In this document: in pieces, positions 43,562-56,559 of the stretch
Layout: every line of letters begins with the position of its first letter
How positions within the stretch are numbered: the first letter of the stretch is position 1
NCBI GenBank assembly: GCA_963814955.1
Contig: CAWFEX010000010.1
Span: 37,749-101,748, forward strand
Reading direction: 5' to 3'
DNA length: 64,000 bases
DNA from: DATCJA01 sp963814955
Lineage (GTDB): Bacteria; Acidobacteriota; Vicinamibacteria; Vicinamibacterales; UBA2999
Made by a program: the position numbers and the translations under genes
Notes under the pieces: generated by a model
The model's input: only the letters and a program-made list of their open reading frames with translations
Told to the model about the DNA's origin: nothing
Databases searched by the model: none

Positions 43562-44004
43562 TTCTACCTCAGGGATCAGAGCCTAGTGCAGGTGTGATTG
43601 TGTGTCAATGTGTCAATGCGTCGCGAACTCCACTTAGCCCTGCGCGTCGCCGGAGGTTGCGCACGCGGTTGCATTCCGCCTTGCCGAATGTTGCGTAATT
43701 CGAACGCTTCTGTTAGCGGGCCCCTTGTCGTTGCATCGGGCGTCCTCGCTCGCGGGTTAGCGCCGGCAGGCCGTCACCGCATTCCGGTGCGGCCCGGAAA
43801 AAAGGCCTGCGCTCGGCGACTTCTCACAGTGCATTTACAACTGTGGCCCGATTTGAACCGGCATCACATTCGCTTATAGGGCGAACGCGAGAGGTTCCAC
43901 TACGATCCGCGGGCGTCGAAACCTCCTAGCGCAATGCTGGCCATGTCGACGCTGGCTTGTGGGGCCTCTCGCCGTGATACGCTTCGCTGGCTCGGTTTTT
44001 CACC
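43562..44004. other. Gene-poor stretch at left edge of island
   Basis: 443 bases. The only recognisable item is the minus-strand tRNA-like remnant at 43843-43900. A hairpin (CACCGCATTCCGGTGCGG, 43777-43794) and a run of A at 43798-43803 are also present. Small frames here look random. Confidence 0.4.
43843..43900 (-). pseudogene. tRNA-like remnant (3' half, Ile-TAT-like)
   Basis: On the minus strand, GCGTTCGCCCTATAAGCGAA then TGTGATGCCGG-TTCAAAT-CGGGCCAC resembles the 3' half of a tRNA: a 7-bp anticodon stem with a 7-base loop CCTATAA and a T-arm with loop TTCAAAT and one mismatch. There is no D-arm and no full acceptor stem. It could be an attachment-site fragment left by an integrative element. 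Confidence 0.4.
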
Positions 44005-44184
44005 ATGCCCAATAAGCCGGTTTCCATTCGGAGGCCAGGCCACTGCCTTCATTGCAGCAGGTCGGGCACTGTCCATCTCCAGCGCACAATTCGGGGCGAG
44101 AAGATCCAGCTGCACTGGTATTGCTCCGAGTGCAAAGCGGAATGGCCGGTGAACCGCAAGGAACAGGAACCCCGATCGGCCTAA
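44005..44184 (+). CDS. Small zinc-ribbon protein
   Basis: A 59-residue frame from ATG 44005 to TAA 44182-44184. It has two CxxC pairs: HCLHCSRSG (about residues 13-21) and WYCSECKAEW (38-47), with PVNRKEQEPRSA as a short tail. This spacing is that of a small zinc ribbon. Its function is unknown; within an island it may be a DNA-binding or regulatory cargo protein. No clear ribosome-binding site precedes it. Confidence 0.5.
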   Translation: MPNKPVSIRRPGHCLHCSRSGTVHLQRTIRGEKIQLHWYCSECKAEWPVNRKEQEPRSA

Positions 44185-44186
44185 CG

Positions 44187-44420
44187 CTAAAGCCGCGCCT
44201 GCTCGATGAACGCGATGGCGTCCGCCTTCGCGATGCGCGCTTCGCCTTGGAACTTGAACGCCGGCAGCAAGCCTGCCTTGATCCACTTCCAGACAGTCTT
44301 CGGGCTGACGGTCAGAACGTCCGCGAGTGCGAAAAAAGTAGGCACTCCAGCCACGATAGAACCCAGGGCCGCGCGGCCGCGTCGTAGGCGAGACTTATGC
44401 CGCGAGTTCGCTACCATCAC
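44187..44420 (-). CDS. Excisionase-like helix-turn-helix protein
   Basis: 77 residues. The core PTFFALADVLTVSPKTVWKWIKAGLLPAFKFQGEARIAKADAIAFIEQARL is a MerR/excisionase-type HTH: a helix, turn, recognition helix SPKTVWKWIKAG, and a wing leading to a final helix. The start is uncertain: the first 25 residues (basic, KSRLRRGRA) may be upstream sequence. It lies 94 bases from the tRNA-Pro fragment at 44514, which suggests a recombination directionality factor for an element integrated there. Confidence 0.6.
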   Translation of the reverse strand: MMVANSRHKSRLRRGRAALGSIVAGVPTFFALADVLTVSPKTVWKWIKAGLLPAFKFQGEARIAKADAIAFIEQARL

Positions 44421-44513
44421 GGCAGGGAAGCTCGCTCATAGCCGGCCAGAAAACGCCAACGGGCGCCACTCGCGGCGCCCGTTGCGATTTCGTTGCAACC
44501 AATTGATGAAAAG

Positions 44514-44564
<51 letters not shown>

Positions 44565-44740
44565 TTGACCTGACCGATTTGCGAGAGATTTCGCATCTTT
44601 TCGGACTTGGGTAGCAACCGGGTAGCGACTCGAAAGCGCCAGCAGCCTGCCTTCGCCGGCCATCGCCGAAATGGTGAACGCGAGACTCGACGACGGGACG
44701 CGCAGGGCCAGCTTGTTGCGCGACGCTGCGCGGTGCTACT

Positions 44741-44974
44741 GTGATCGCTATGACATTGAAGGCTCGAGTGAAGGCCGGCCGGCTGGTCGTTGACGAACCC
44801 ACCGACCTGCCCGAAGGAACCGAAATCGAGCTGCTGCCTCTCGATCCAGGAGACTGGCTCGACGAGGAAGACCGTGCCGCCTTGCACAAGGCCTTGAGGG
44901 ATTCTGAAGAGGATGTGAGGGCCGGTCGCCTTGTCGACGCGGATACGGTTCTGGGTGAGCTCCGGTCGCGTTGA
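44741..44974 (+). CDS. Antitoxin of a ParE/RelE-type module
   Basis: 77 residues from GTG 44741 or 74 from ATG 44750 (MTLKARVKAGRLVVDEPTDLPEGTEIELLPLDPGDWLDEEDRAALHKALRDSEEDVRAGRLVDADTVLGELRSR). The N-terminal KARVKAGRLVVDEPTDLPEGTEIEL strand set resembles an AbrB-like start, and the acidic helical end is typical of antitoxins that wrap around a ParE-type toxin. It overlaps the toxin gene by four bases (stop TGA 44972-44974 inside TTGA), the usual antitoxin-toxin order. Confidence 0.8.
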   Translation: MIAMTLKARVKAGRLVVDEPTDLPEGTEIELLPLDPGDWLDEEDRAALHKALRDSEEDVRAGRLVDADTVLGELRSR

Positions 44975-45276
44975 AACAGCGGCACGTTCGCTTCACGCGC
45001 ACCGCGCAGCGGCACGTCGCACAAGAGAGAGCGTGGTGGCTCGAGAACCGTGACTATCCCGAGGTGTTCGTCGAGGAGCTCGAGCAAGCGCTCAAGGTGG
45101 TCGCAGTGCTTCCAGGCGCGGGCACGCCATATGGGAAATCGCCTATCCCCGGCGTCCGCAGGGTCTATTTGAGACGCGTCGCCCTCCACCTCTATTACAC
45201 CTTCGACGATGACGTCGTCCTCGTCCGGGCGCTGTGGGGCGCACGACGAGAGCGTAGTCCTCAGTTCGTGCCGTGA
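44971..45276 (+). CDS. ParE/RelE-family toxin
   Basis: 101 residues from TTG 44971, overlapping the antitoxin stop. The sequence VRFTRTAQRHVAQERAWWLENRDYPEVFVEELEQALKVVAVLPGAGTPYGKSPIPGVRRVYLRRVALHLYYTFDDDVVLVRALWGARR shows the RelE/ParE fold: two N-terminal helices, then beta strands with the basic R-R-x-Y-L-R and Y-x-F pattern and a final V-x-A-L-W-x-x-x-R. ParE members poison gyrase; RelE members cut ribosomal mRNA. I cannot tell which applies. The TTG start suggests low expression relative to the antitoxin. Confidence 0.85.
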   Translation: MKQRHVRFTRTAQRHVAQERAWWLENRDYPEVFVEELEQALKVVAVLPGAGTPYGKSPIPGVRRVYLRRVALHLYYTFDDDVVLVRALWGARRERSPQFVP

Positions 45277-45330
45277 CGCGTAATAGCGCGCCGCTGACGA
45301 CTTCTTGGAGAGTGCTGGTTAGGCATCGGT

Positions 45331-48131
45331 CTATGCACCGCTCCGCCGCACCGCGGCAATCGGGATCACCGTCGCAGTATTTCGGCGAGCGCTCAACGCC
45401 CGCATAATCCCATCGAGCACCGAATCGAGTTCCTTAGCCAGGTCCTCGGCGAGACACCGCAGGACGAAATAGCCGTTCTCCTGCAGCAACTGATCCTTCC
45501 GCCGATCGCGGCGGTACGCGACGGGATCTGCGAGGTGCTGGGCACCGTCGATCTCCACGACGACTCGTGAATCCTCGCACAGCAGATCGATTTCCATTCT
45601 GCCGAAGCCATCGAAGGGAATTGCGAGATCCGCATTCAACCGGAATCGGCCGCGCGTCTCTGGCAAGGTCTCGAGACGCCGATAGAGAAATGCTTCGGAT
45701 GCGCTTCGCGCGCGTTTGGCACCTTCAGCTTCAGGCAGAATCGGACGAGCAGCCGCCACAAACAGGCTAGCCAGAGTGACGTCTACGCCGTCGCGAACGG
45801 GTCGTCGAACGCTGGCCGCGTAATCACGCTTCCAGAGGGGGTCGGCAGGCAACACAACGTCTGCGGGCCAGCCCGGAATTGCGCTGGCTGGAAGGACAAT
45901 CGTGTAGCCCACCGCTTCGTACCCGCGGCACCGCCGATCGAACATCCGCGCGAACATCGGCACGTTCAGGTCAGCGTAGTCGTAGACCCGAACTTCGCGC
46001 TTGCCGTCGTGCAGACGGTGTAACCTACCGACGTACTGCGCGATGGTGCCGCGCCAAGAGACCGGCAGCGTCAGGAACAACGTGTCCAAGCGAGGATCGT
46101 CGAACCCTTCGCCGATGTATTTGCCCGTGGCCAGGATGACGCGACGTTCGTCCGGTGGAATGGCTGCCAACCGTTCGGCCGCGGCTTTCCGCTGCTTCTT
46201 GCCCATTCCGCCGCGCAGTACCACGACGTGAGGGATCTTGCCCGACAACCCGCTCTCGAATCGATCGAGGTGCTCGTTGCGTTCGGTCAACACAAGCGGC
46301 GATCGCCCGTCGTGCACAGCCTGAACGAACTTCGTCGCAGATCGCTCGATTCCGCGCGTCGTCATCCACCAAACACTGATAGAGCGTTTGAAATTCGACC
46401 CTCTTGTCCGATTCCTGCATTGCGCGATGCTTGAAACGCCGTAGGACGGACGATCACCGTGTGCTCGAACGGCCGCGCCGCGGCCTGCGCCTTCGCGTCC
46501 ACGCGATGCCGCACAGGACCGCACTGCATGAAGATGATCGGATGATGCCCATCCTTCCGCGTGACGGTCGCTGACAAGCCGAGGACGAACCGAGCCTTCG
46601 CGCGGCGGACGACCTGCTCGAAGCTGTGCGCCGATAGGTGGTGGCATTCGTCGACGATCACCTGCCCGTAGTCGCCAACGCGGTCGTCCACAACACCTTT
46701 GCGGACCAGGCTCTGAATCACGGCCACATCGAGCAGCCCAGTCGGCTTGTTTCGGCCACCGCCGATTCGGCCAATCGACTTTGCGGGTACGTCCAAGAAG
46801 GTCGCGAGACGCTCGACCCACTGGTCCAGCAGTTGCCGCCGATGCACGAGCACGAGCGTGTTGACGCTGCGCTGTGCGATCAGCCACGCCGCTACCACCG
46901 TTTTGCCGAAGGCTGTCGTGGCGGACAGCACACCCGTCTCATGCTTCAACATCGCGTCGGCCGCGAGCTTCTGCTCGGGTCGCAGCTCACCGTGAAACGT
47001 CACCTGCAATGGCTGTCCACTGTGGCGCTCGTCGCGAATGACCGGGCGAATGTTCAGGTCGGTCAGGACTTGACGAACATCTTCCAGACAGCCGCGCGGC
47101 AGACCGATGTGATGAGGATGTTCCTCGGCGCAGCCGATGATGCGCGGCTTGTCGTAGGTCGGCAGTCGCATGGCCTGCGCCTTGTAGAACTCGGGATTCT
47201 GGAACGCCGCGACACGCAGCAACCGATTTCGCAGGCCCGGAGCCAAGCCGTCCTTGGCGATGTAGATCTCGTTTCCGAGGACGAGTTCGAGCGACCGAGG
47301 GAGCTCGCCCAGCAATCGGCGGCTCCTTTCGGCGGCGTGACGGCGGTGCTGTCCACGGCGTGGGTTCGTCGTCATCTGCCGGCGGAAGGCTCACGCCAAG
47401 GACACGTCCTCGTCGCTCGGCTTCGCGCACGACGTCCTCGAGATGTCCGCGTGCGAATACGCCGTATCGTCGAAAGAAAGGCCCATTGATCGTGATGCGG
47501 AACGCCGTGGTCATCGAGGAAGACGCTGTTACCGTCACCACGCCGGTGCTTCTGCAGCGGCAACGCGATCAGATTGCCGAATCCGCCGTGCGGCAACGTG
47601 TCCTGATTGGGGAAGAACCGATCGTACGAATCGAACCCGATGTCCGGCCGACGTTCCATCGTCTCGGTCAGGATGTAGGAGCCGAGTTTTCTCGCGAGTG
47701 CAGCGGGCACCGCCTCTTCGAAGAACAGCCACACGTGGCCGCCCCGCCCCGAACGCGACCGCTCGAGTGCCGCCGGCAGATCCATTCTGCGGCACGTCTC
47801 GATGAACGCGGTTGAATCTTCCAGCCAACCGCTCTTGTCGAAATCGACGGCGAGGAAGAAGCACGTCTCATCCAGGAGCATGGGATAGACGCCGGCGACA
47901 AAGGGCTGGCCAGCATCGTCGCGGCCCGGAAAGATGCCACCGGATCACTTCATCGGTGACCGGCAGGAAGCGACGGTTCGGACACTCGGCGCACTTGATG
48001 CGCGGCTTTTCGCAGATGCCGCGTACCCACTCGTTGGCGCATGCCGGTGCGTATCCGGACTTCCCGGTTTTCCGGCTCTCGAACCGCCGCGGGTAGACGT
48101 CCTCACGCCCGCGAAAGAGCGAGCGGAACAA
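45331..48131 (-). CDS. Primase-helicase-nuclease of TOTE/conflict type (frameshifted)
   Basis: One very large gene, about 933 codons after repair. The start used is TTG 48131; coding similarity (SPRLSEKIALFRSLFRGRE) extends a few codons further without a usable start. Part 1 is an archaeo-eukaryotic primase domain: VYPRRFESRKTGKSGYAPAC, EKPRIKCAECPNR, then FFLAVDFDKSG (catalytic D-x-D), ERSRSGRGGHVWLFFEE (S-G-x-G-x-H), FDSYDRFFPNQDTLPHGGFGNLIALPLQ. Part 2 is an SF2 helicase: TAFGKTVVAAW, VIVDECHHL, GLSATVTRKDG, ATGKYIGEGFDDPRLDTL, and QYVGRLHR. Part 3 is a DUF559/VSR-like nuclease: MEIDLLCEDSRVVVEIDGAQH, RRKDQLLQENGYFVLRC. Frame changes lie near 47870, 47400 and 46380. This primase-helicase set is known from TOTE conflict systems; here it lies in an island beside a toxin-antitoxin pair. 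Confidence 0.8.
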
Positions 48132-48704
<573 letters not shown>

Positions 48705-49700
48705 TCAGGCACGCCAGCTTTGCAGCATGAGCATGTAATTCGCCCGTTCGTAGGCGTCGGGGTCGGGCACCTTGGCGAGGTTCATGTTCCCGCGCATCCG
48801 AGCGAGCGAATCCCACTCATGCTCCTGCATCCACGCCGCAAGGTCGGCGACGACCGTTCGGAGATGCTCGGGCCCGTGCATCAGGAGCGCCGATACCATC
48901 TGGGTCGACGTGCGCACCCGCCATCGTGGCCTTGACGACGTCGAGCGCGGTGTGCACGCCGCCGGTGACCGCCAGCGACGCCCGGACGCGCCCGGAGAGG
49001 ATCGCCATCCAGTGCAGGCGAAGGCGCAATTCCGAAGAATCCGAGAGGTGAAGCGTGCGCGTGGCAGTCAGCTCCTCGGCGTCGATATCGGGCTGGTAGA
49101 AGCGGTTGAACAGGACCAGCCCGTCGGCGCCGGCCCGGTCGAGCTCCCGAGCGACGTTGGCGAATGCGGTGTAGAACGGGGAGAGTTTGACGGCCACTGG
49201 GATCGTCGACGGTTTTCTTCACCGCCCGTACCGTTTCAATCGCCTCGCGCTCGATGCTCCGCGCTGGTCGTCTCCGGATCGGTCGCGATGCGATAGAGGT
49301 TCAGCTCGAGCGCGTCGGCGCCGGCTTGCTCCATGAGTCGGGCGTATTCGATCCAGCCGCCCGGCGTCGCGCCGTTCAACGACGCCATGACCGGAATGCG
49401 ACCGCCTCCTTCGCCCGCCGCAGATGATCCAGGTACTCGAAGGGGCCCAGCGCGAAGGCGTCGGGGCTGGGAAAGTAGCTGGCGGCCTCGGCGAACGATT
49501 CCCCATGGCTGTCGAGATTGATCGTACTCCGACATCTGCTCCCGCGTGATCTGCTCTTCGAAGAGCGATCGCAGGACGATGGCGGCGGCGCCGGCGTCTT
49601 CGAGGCGTTTGACGCCGTCGAGGTCATCGGCCAGCGGTCCCGCTCCCGCCACCAGCGGATGGGGAAGCGTCAGCCCGAGATACTCCGTGCTGAGGTCCAT
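48705..49700 (-). CDS. Dihydroorotate dehydrogenase-like flavoprotein (frameshifted)
   Basis: ATG 49700 gives MDLSTEYLGLTLPHPLVAGAGPLADDLDGVKRLEDAGAAAIVLRSLFEEQI. Further segments, in different frames, read RIPVMASLNGATPGGWIEYARLMEQAGADALELNLY, VAVKLSPFYTAFANVARELDRAGADGLVLFNRFYQPDID, and RASLAVTGGVHTALDVVKATMAGA, ending SLARMRGNMNLAKVPDPDAYERANYMLMLQSW. This is the class of DHOD-like enzymes found next to pyruvate:ferredoxin oxidoreductase genes; it binds FMN and may not oxidise dihydroorotate. It starts 2 bases after the nifJ stop. Net span is a multiple of three, yet at least three shifts cancel. Confidence 0.82.
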
Positions 49701-49702
49701 CG

Positions 49703-53318
<3,616 letters not shown>

Positions 53319-53425
53319 AGGTTTTCTCCTGGGAACGCAGAGGCGGGAGCGTCGCACCGCGCGGTCGAGGCGCCGCACGGATCCTCGCGAGTTACGTGTT
53401 CACCACTCTGCCGTCCAGTCTTAGT

Positions 53426-53650
53426 TTAGGCTGGAGGAGTAATACGAGCGAACACGCCACCCACGACCAACGCGACGCCGACCAGACCGATGACGATGCC
53501 CGCAGGCAGCAACACCATCGTGACGCCCATCGCCAGGCCCACGATGATCAGCACGAACCCCAGAACGACGGCTGCCACATGACCGAGGAAATGGCCCGCC
53601 ATCGTGAGAAGGTGCCTGAGGGGTGACGGCCGCGAATTCGCGATCGGCAT
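53426..53650 (-). CDS. Small membrane protein
   Basis: 74 residues from ATG 53650 (MPIANSRPSPLRHLLTMAGHFLGHVAAVVLGFVLIIVGLAMGVTMVLLPAGIVIGLVGVALVVGGVFARI). Two closely spaced hydrophobic helices rich in Gly/Val. No family recognised with certainty, though such short proteins accompany envelope or stress genes. ATG 53668 is an alternative start. Confidence 0.6.
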   Translation of the reverse strand: MPIANSRPSPLRHLLTMAGHFLGHVAAVVLGFVLIIVGLAMGVTMVLLPAGIVIGLVGVALVVGGVFARITPPA

Positions 53651-53687
53651 ACTGTCTCCTTCGTTCACCGAGGAAGGGCGCTGACCG

Positions 53688-54020
53688 TCATTTGTGCGGC
53701 ATCTGAGACATCATGTGGTCGTGCATCATCGCCATGTGGTGATGCATGCCGACCTGATTCTTGACGAGCTCGGTCAGCAGCGCCTGCATGGCGGCGACCT
53801 TGTCGTCGCCGCGCGCGGATGTCATCGTCTGTGCCAGGGCATCGAGGCGCGCATCCGCCGCTTTCATGTCGGCCATCATCTTGTGATGGTCCATCATGCC
53901 GCCGGCCTGCGGCGTCGGCATGCTGTGTTCAGGCGTTTTAGGGGGTGCCTGCTGCGCCCGGACGGGGGCGAGAAAAAGACCTGCGGCGACCGCGAAGGCA
54001 GCGATAGGGATCGATCTCAT
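53688..54020 (-). CDS. Secreted His/Met-rich protein
   Basis: 110 residues. A signal peptide (IPIAAFAVAAGLFLAPVRAQ) precedes a Pro/Gln linker and a helical body, MMDHHKMMADMKAADARLDALAQTMTSARGDDKVAAMQALLTELVKNQ, ending in the clusters MHHHMAMMHDHMM. The His/Met pattern suits copper or other metal binding in the periplasm, which is inference. It lies 37 bases upstream of the small membrane protein on the same strand. Confidence 0.7.
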   Translation of the reverse strand: MRSIPIAAFAVAAGLFLAPVRAQQAPPKTPEHSMPTPQAGGMMDHHKMMADMKAADARLDALAQTMTSARGDDKVAAMQALLTELVKNQVGMHHHMAMMHDHMMSQMPHK

Positions 54021-54159
54021 GCTGCGACGATAGCGGATCGGTGCGGCGGCGGCTGTTCAATAGGGAGCACCTGCCCACCGAGTAACACTTGGCCGGCAGG
54101 GTCGGACGGTAGGATCGCAGCCACCCACCAGCTTGCCGAAAAACGGCGGGCGAAAAAGC

Positions 54160-54195
54160 AGAGAGGCCAGATTTCCTAGGAAATCTGGCCTCTCT
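54160..54195 (-). terminator. 36-base perfect palindrome, terminator of tRNA-Pro
   Basis: AGAGAGGCCAGATTTCCT and its exact reverse complement form an 18-bp perfect stem with no loop bases left over. On the minus strand it follows tRNA-Pro by 10 bases and is itself followed by GCTTTTTCG, a T tract, so it acts as a factor-independent terminator for the tRNA. Confidence 0.8.
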
Positions 54196-54204
54196 GGAAT
54201 CTGA

Positions 54205-54282
<78 letters not shown>

Positions 54283-54397
54283 ACAGGCGGTGTGATGCAT
54301 TACCCAACCGGCTGATTGGATAACCTGGAACGGACAATTCTAGCACACGCAAGCAATTACCAGTCGACTCGTGCCGCTCGACGACCCGATCACTCGA

Positions 54398-55168
54398 CTA
54401 CCCGATCACTCGATTCCCAGACTCCTCCGAGTGCAGGGCGAGCTCTTCCACGGCGCGCAGGACGTCGTGTGCCGTGAGATCGCAGTGCAGCGGCGTCACC
54501 GACACGTACCCGTCGCGCACCACCTGGTAGTCCGACCGATCGTGCGGCTGCCAGTCGTTCTGGCCTTCCTCAATCCAGAAATACGGCCGCCCCTTCGGAT
54601 CGTGCCGCTCGGCGACCGACGTGACGTGATTTCGCCGCGCCTGCACCGTCACGCGGATCCCTTTCGGCTGGCCCTTGGGCACGTTGATGTTGAGAAACGT
54701 GCGCGCCGGGAGCGGCCGCGCGAGCAGCGCCTCGGCCAGCGATGCGGCCGCGCGGGCCGCGTGCGTGAAATCGTAGTCGCCGCGCGTCTGGCGAAGCGAC
54801 ACCGCAATGCCCTGCGTGCCCAGCAGCGCCCCTTCCATCGCACCCGCCACCGTTCCCGAGTAGGTGACGTCGTCGCCCAGGTTCCACCCCTTGTTGATTC
54901 CCGACACGACCAGATCCGGCAGCCGTCGGAAGACCTGGGTAATGGCAATGTTGACGCAGTCGGTCGGAGTGCCGTCGACGCCGTAGAGGCGCGGTTCGAC
55001 GTGCTCGAGGCGCAGCGGGCGCCGCAGCGTGAGCGCGTGACCGATCGCGCTCGCTTCGTCGAGCGGCGCGACGATCGTCACGTCGCCGATCGCATTCAGC
55101 GCCGATGCGAGCGCTCGAATGCCTTGGGACCGATAGCCGTCGTCGTTGGTGACCAGAATCAAGGGCAT
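54398..55168 (-). CDS. surE: 5'/3'-nucleotidase SurE
   Basis: 256 residues. The N-terminal metal-binding motif ILVTNDDGYRSQGIRAL and the conserved VAPLDEASAIGHALTLRRPL, GTPTDCVNIAI, LPDLVVSGINKGWNLGDDVTYSGTVAGAMEGAL and LNINVP are all those of SurE. It removes phosphate from nucleoside monophosphates and takes part in stationary-phase survival. Reading frame is intact. It follows the MFS gene on the same strand with a 16-base gap. Confidence 0.96.
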   Translation of the reverse strand: MPLILVTNDDGYRSQGIRALASALNAIGDVTIVAPLDEASAIGHALTLRRPLRLEHVEPRLYGVDGTPTDCVNIAITQVFRRLPDLVVSGINKGWNLGDDVTYSGTVAGAMEGALLGTQGIAVSLRQTRGDYDFTHAARAAASLAEALLARPLPARTFLNINVPKGQPKGIRVTVQARRNHVTSVAERHDPKGRPYFWIEEGQNDWQPHDRSDYQVVRDGYVSVTPLHCDLTAHDVLRAVEELALHSEESGNRVIG

Positions 55169-55183
55169 GAAGGGATCAATTGA

Positions 55184-56318
55184 TTATATCGGACGGATCA
55201 CTTCCGCCCTGAAGGGCGGCACCAGGCTCACGCCACGGTCTGGCGGACAAACGACGAACAGAAGCGCCGTCGAGACGAGGGCGAGCGCGGCGCCGGCAGC
55301 GAATGCCGCTGCGGGACCGAATGCCGTCCAGATCAGCCCGAACATCACGCTGGCGGCGAGCTGACCGAGCCCGAGCACGGCGTTGTAGATGCCGAACGCG
55401 AACCCGCGGCGCGATGCCGGCGCAAGATCGGCGACCAGCGCCTTCTCGGTGCCTTCCGCGAACCCGAAGTAGAGACCGTACGCGAGGAACAGCGGCAGCA
55501 GCGTTGCCAGCGACGTGCTGACGGCGAAGCCGGCATAGACTCCGGCGTAGATGATCCAGCCGATAGCAATCACCGCCCGGCGTCCGATCCGATCGGACCA
55601 CGCACCGCCGTAGACCGACACGGCAGCCTTCACGACGTGCAGCGCCGACCACATGAGCGGCACGTACTGCACGCCGCCGGCAGCGTCGGTGAGCTTGAGC
55701 AACAGGAACGCGTCGGTGGAGTTGCCCAGCGTGAAGAGCATCAGGACCAGCATGAACCGCTTGAATGCCGGCGGGAGCGGATCGTCGGAGGTCCGCCTGA
55801 AGGCGGACGCTACGCCGATCTGCGTTCGTAGCGTCCGGCTTCAGCCGGACATCGTCTCCGGTGTCTTCCTTCACCAGGAACAGCAATCCGACCGCGATCG
55901 CGCCGGGGATGATCGTCAGCGCGAACAGCGTGCGATAGTCGCCCGGATAAAAGAACAGGAACGCGGTGGCGGCCAGCGGGCCGACGACCGCGCCGGCGTG
56001 ATCCATGGCGCGATGAAAACCGAAGATCCTCCCTCTCGCGCCGTCGGCGGCAAACGACGCGAGCATCGCGTCGCGCGGCGCGCCTCGAATCCCCTTCCCG
56101 ACGCGATCGAACAGGCGGATCGTCAGCACCTGCGTCCACGACTGGGCGAGGGCAATCAGCGGCCGGACCGCCGACGACAGCGTGTAGCCGACGAGCACGA
56201 TCGGCCGCTTCGCGCGCGAGCGGTCGGCCAGCCGGCCGGCGGCGATCTTCAGGATGCTGTTCACCGCTTCCGCCGCGCCCTCGATCACCCCGAGCGAGAA
56301 CGGCCCTGCACGAAGCAC
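55184..56318 (-). CDS. MFS transporter, interrupted by palindromic repeat; start lost or uncertain
   Basis: A 12-helix MFS drug-type transporter. The frame open from GTG 56318 reads GPFSLGVIEGAAEAVNSILKIAAGRLADRSRAKRPIVLVGYTLSS, FDRVGKGIRGAPRDAMLA (MFS motif A region) and FFYPGDYRTLFALTIIPGAIAVGLLFLVKED. Similarity extends upstream in the same frame to about 56414 (LPRPVWLLGWVSFATDAATEAIYPLLPFF) with no ATG, GTG or TTG before a stop beyond the 56425-56546 repeats. At 55791-55850 a palindrome doublet adds VRLKPDAT...VRLQADLR, then a one-base shift leads to the C-terminal half (FMLVLMLFTLGNSTDAFLLL...) ending at 55184. It may be non-functional. Confidence 0.75.
55791..55850. repeat. REP-like palindrome doublet inside MFS gene
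   Basis: GTCCGCCTGAAGGCGGAC (55791-55808) and GTCCGGCTTCAGCCGGAC (55833-55850) face each other with inverted flanks GCTACG and CGTAGC, separated by about 12 bases. Read on the minus strand it adds the VRLKPDAT and VRLQADL peptides to the transporter. Confidence 0.9.
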
Positions 56319-56424
56319 GCTCGTCAGGAAAAACGGAAGGAGCGGGTAAATGGCCTCGGTCGCCGCGTCGGTCGCGAAGCTGACCCATCCAAGCAGCCAA
56401 ACTGGTCTGGGGAGTGATCCAGAC

Positions 56425-56546
56425 GAGGACGCAGAGGGGCAGAGGACGCAGAGCGCAGAGGCTCGACCACGTCGAGCAGCTTACTCTGCGTTTCGATCCA
56501 CACCTCGCGCCTGGCTCTGCGTCCTCTGCTCCCTCTGCGTCCTCTA
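56425..56546. repeat. Inverted pair of CTCTGCGTCCT repeats
   Basis: The left arm (56425-56462) is made of AGGACGCAGAGGGGCAGAGG and GCAGAGCGCAGAGG; the right arm (about 56514-56546) of CTCTGCGTCCTCTGCTCCCT and CTGCGTCCTCT, its complement. They could pair into a long hairpin with a loop of about 50 bases. The repeat lies between the MFS 5' end and the divergent radical SAM gene. The same unit occurs at 58739. Confidence 0.85.
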
Positions 56547-56559
56547 CCCGTACAATTGA

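Noticed and set aside
46638..47489. A 283-residue plus-strand frame inside the primase-helicase gene
   Set aside because: It is antisense to conserved helicase motifs and has no domain of its own.
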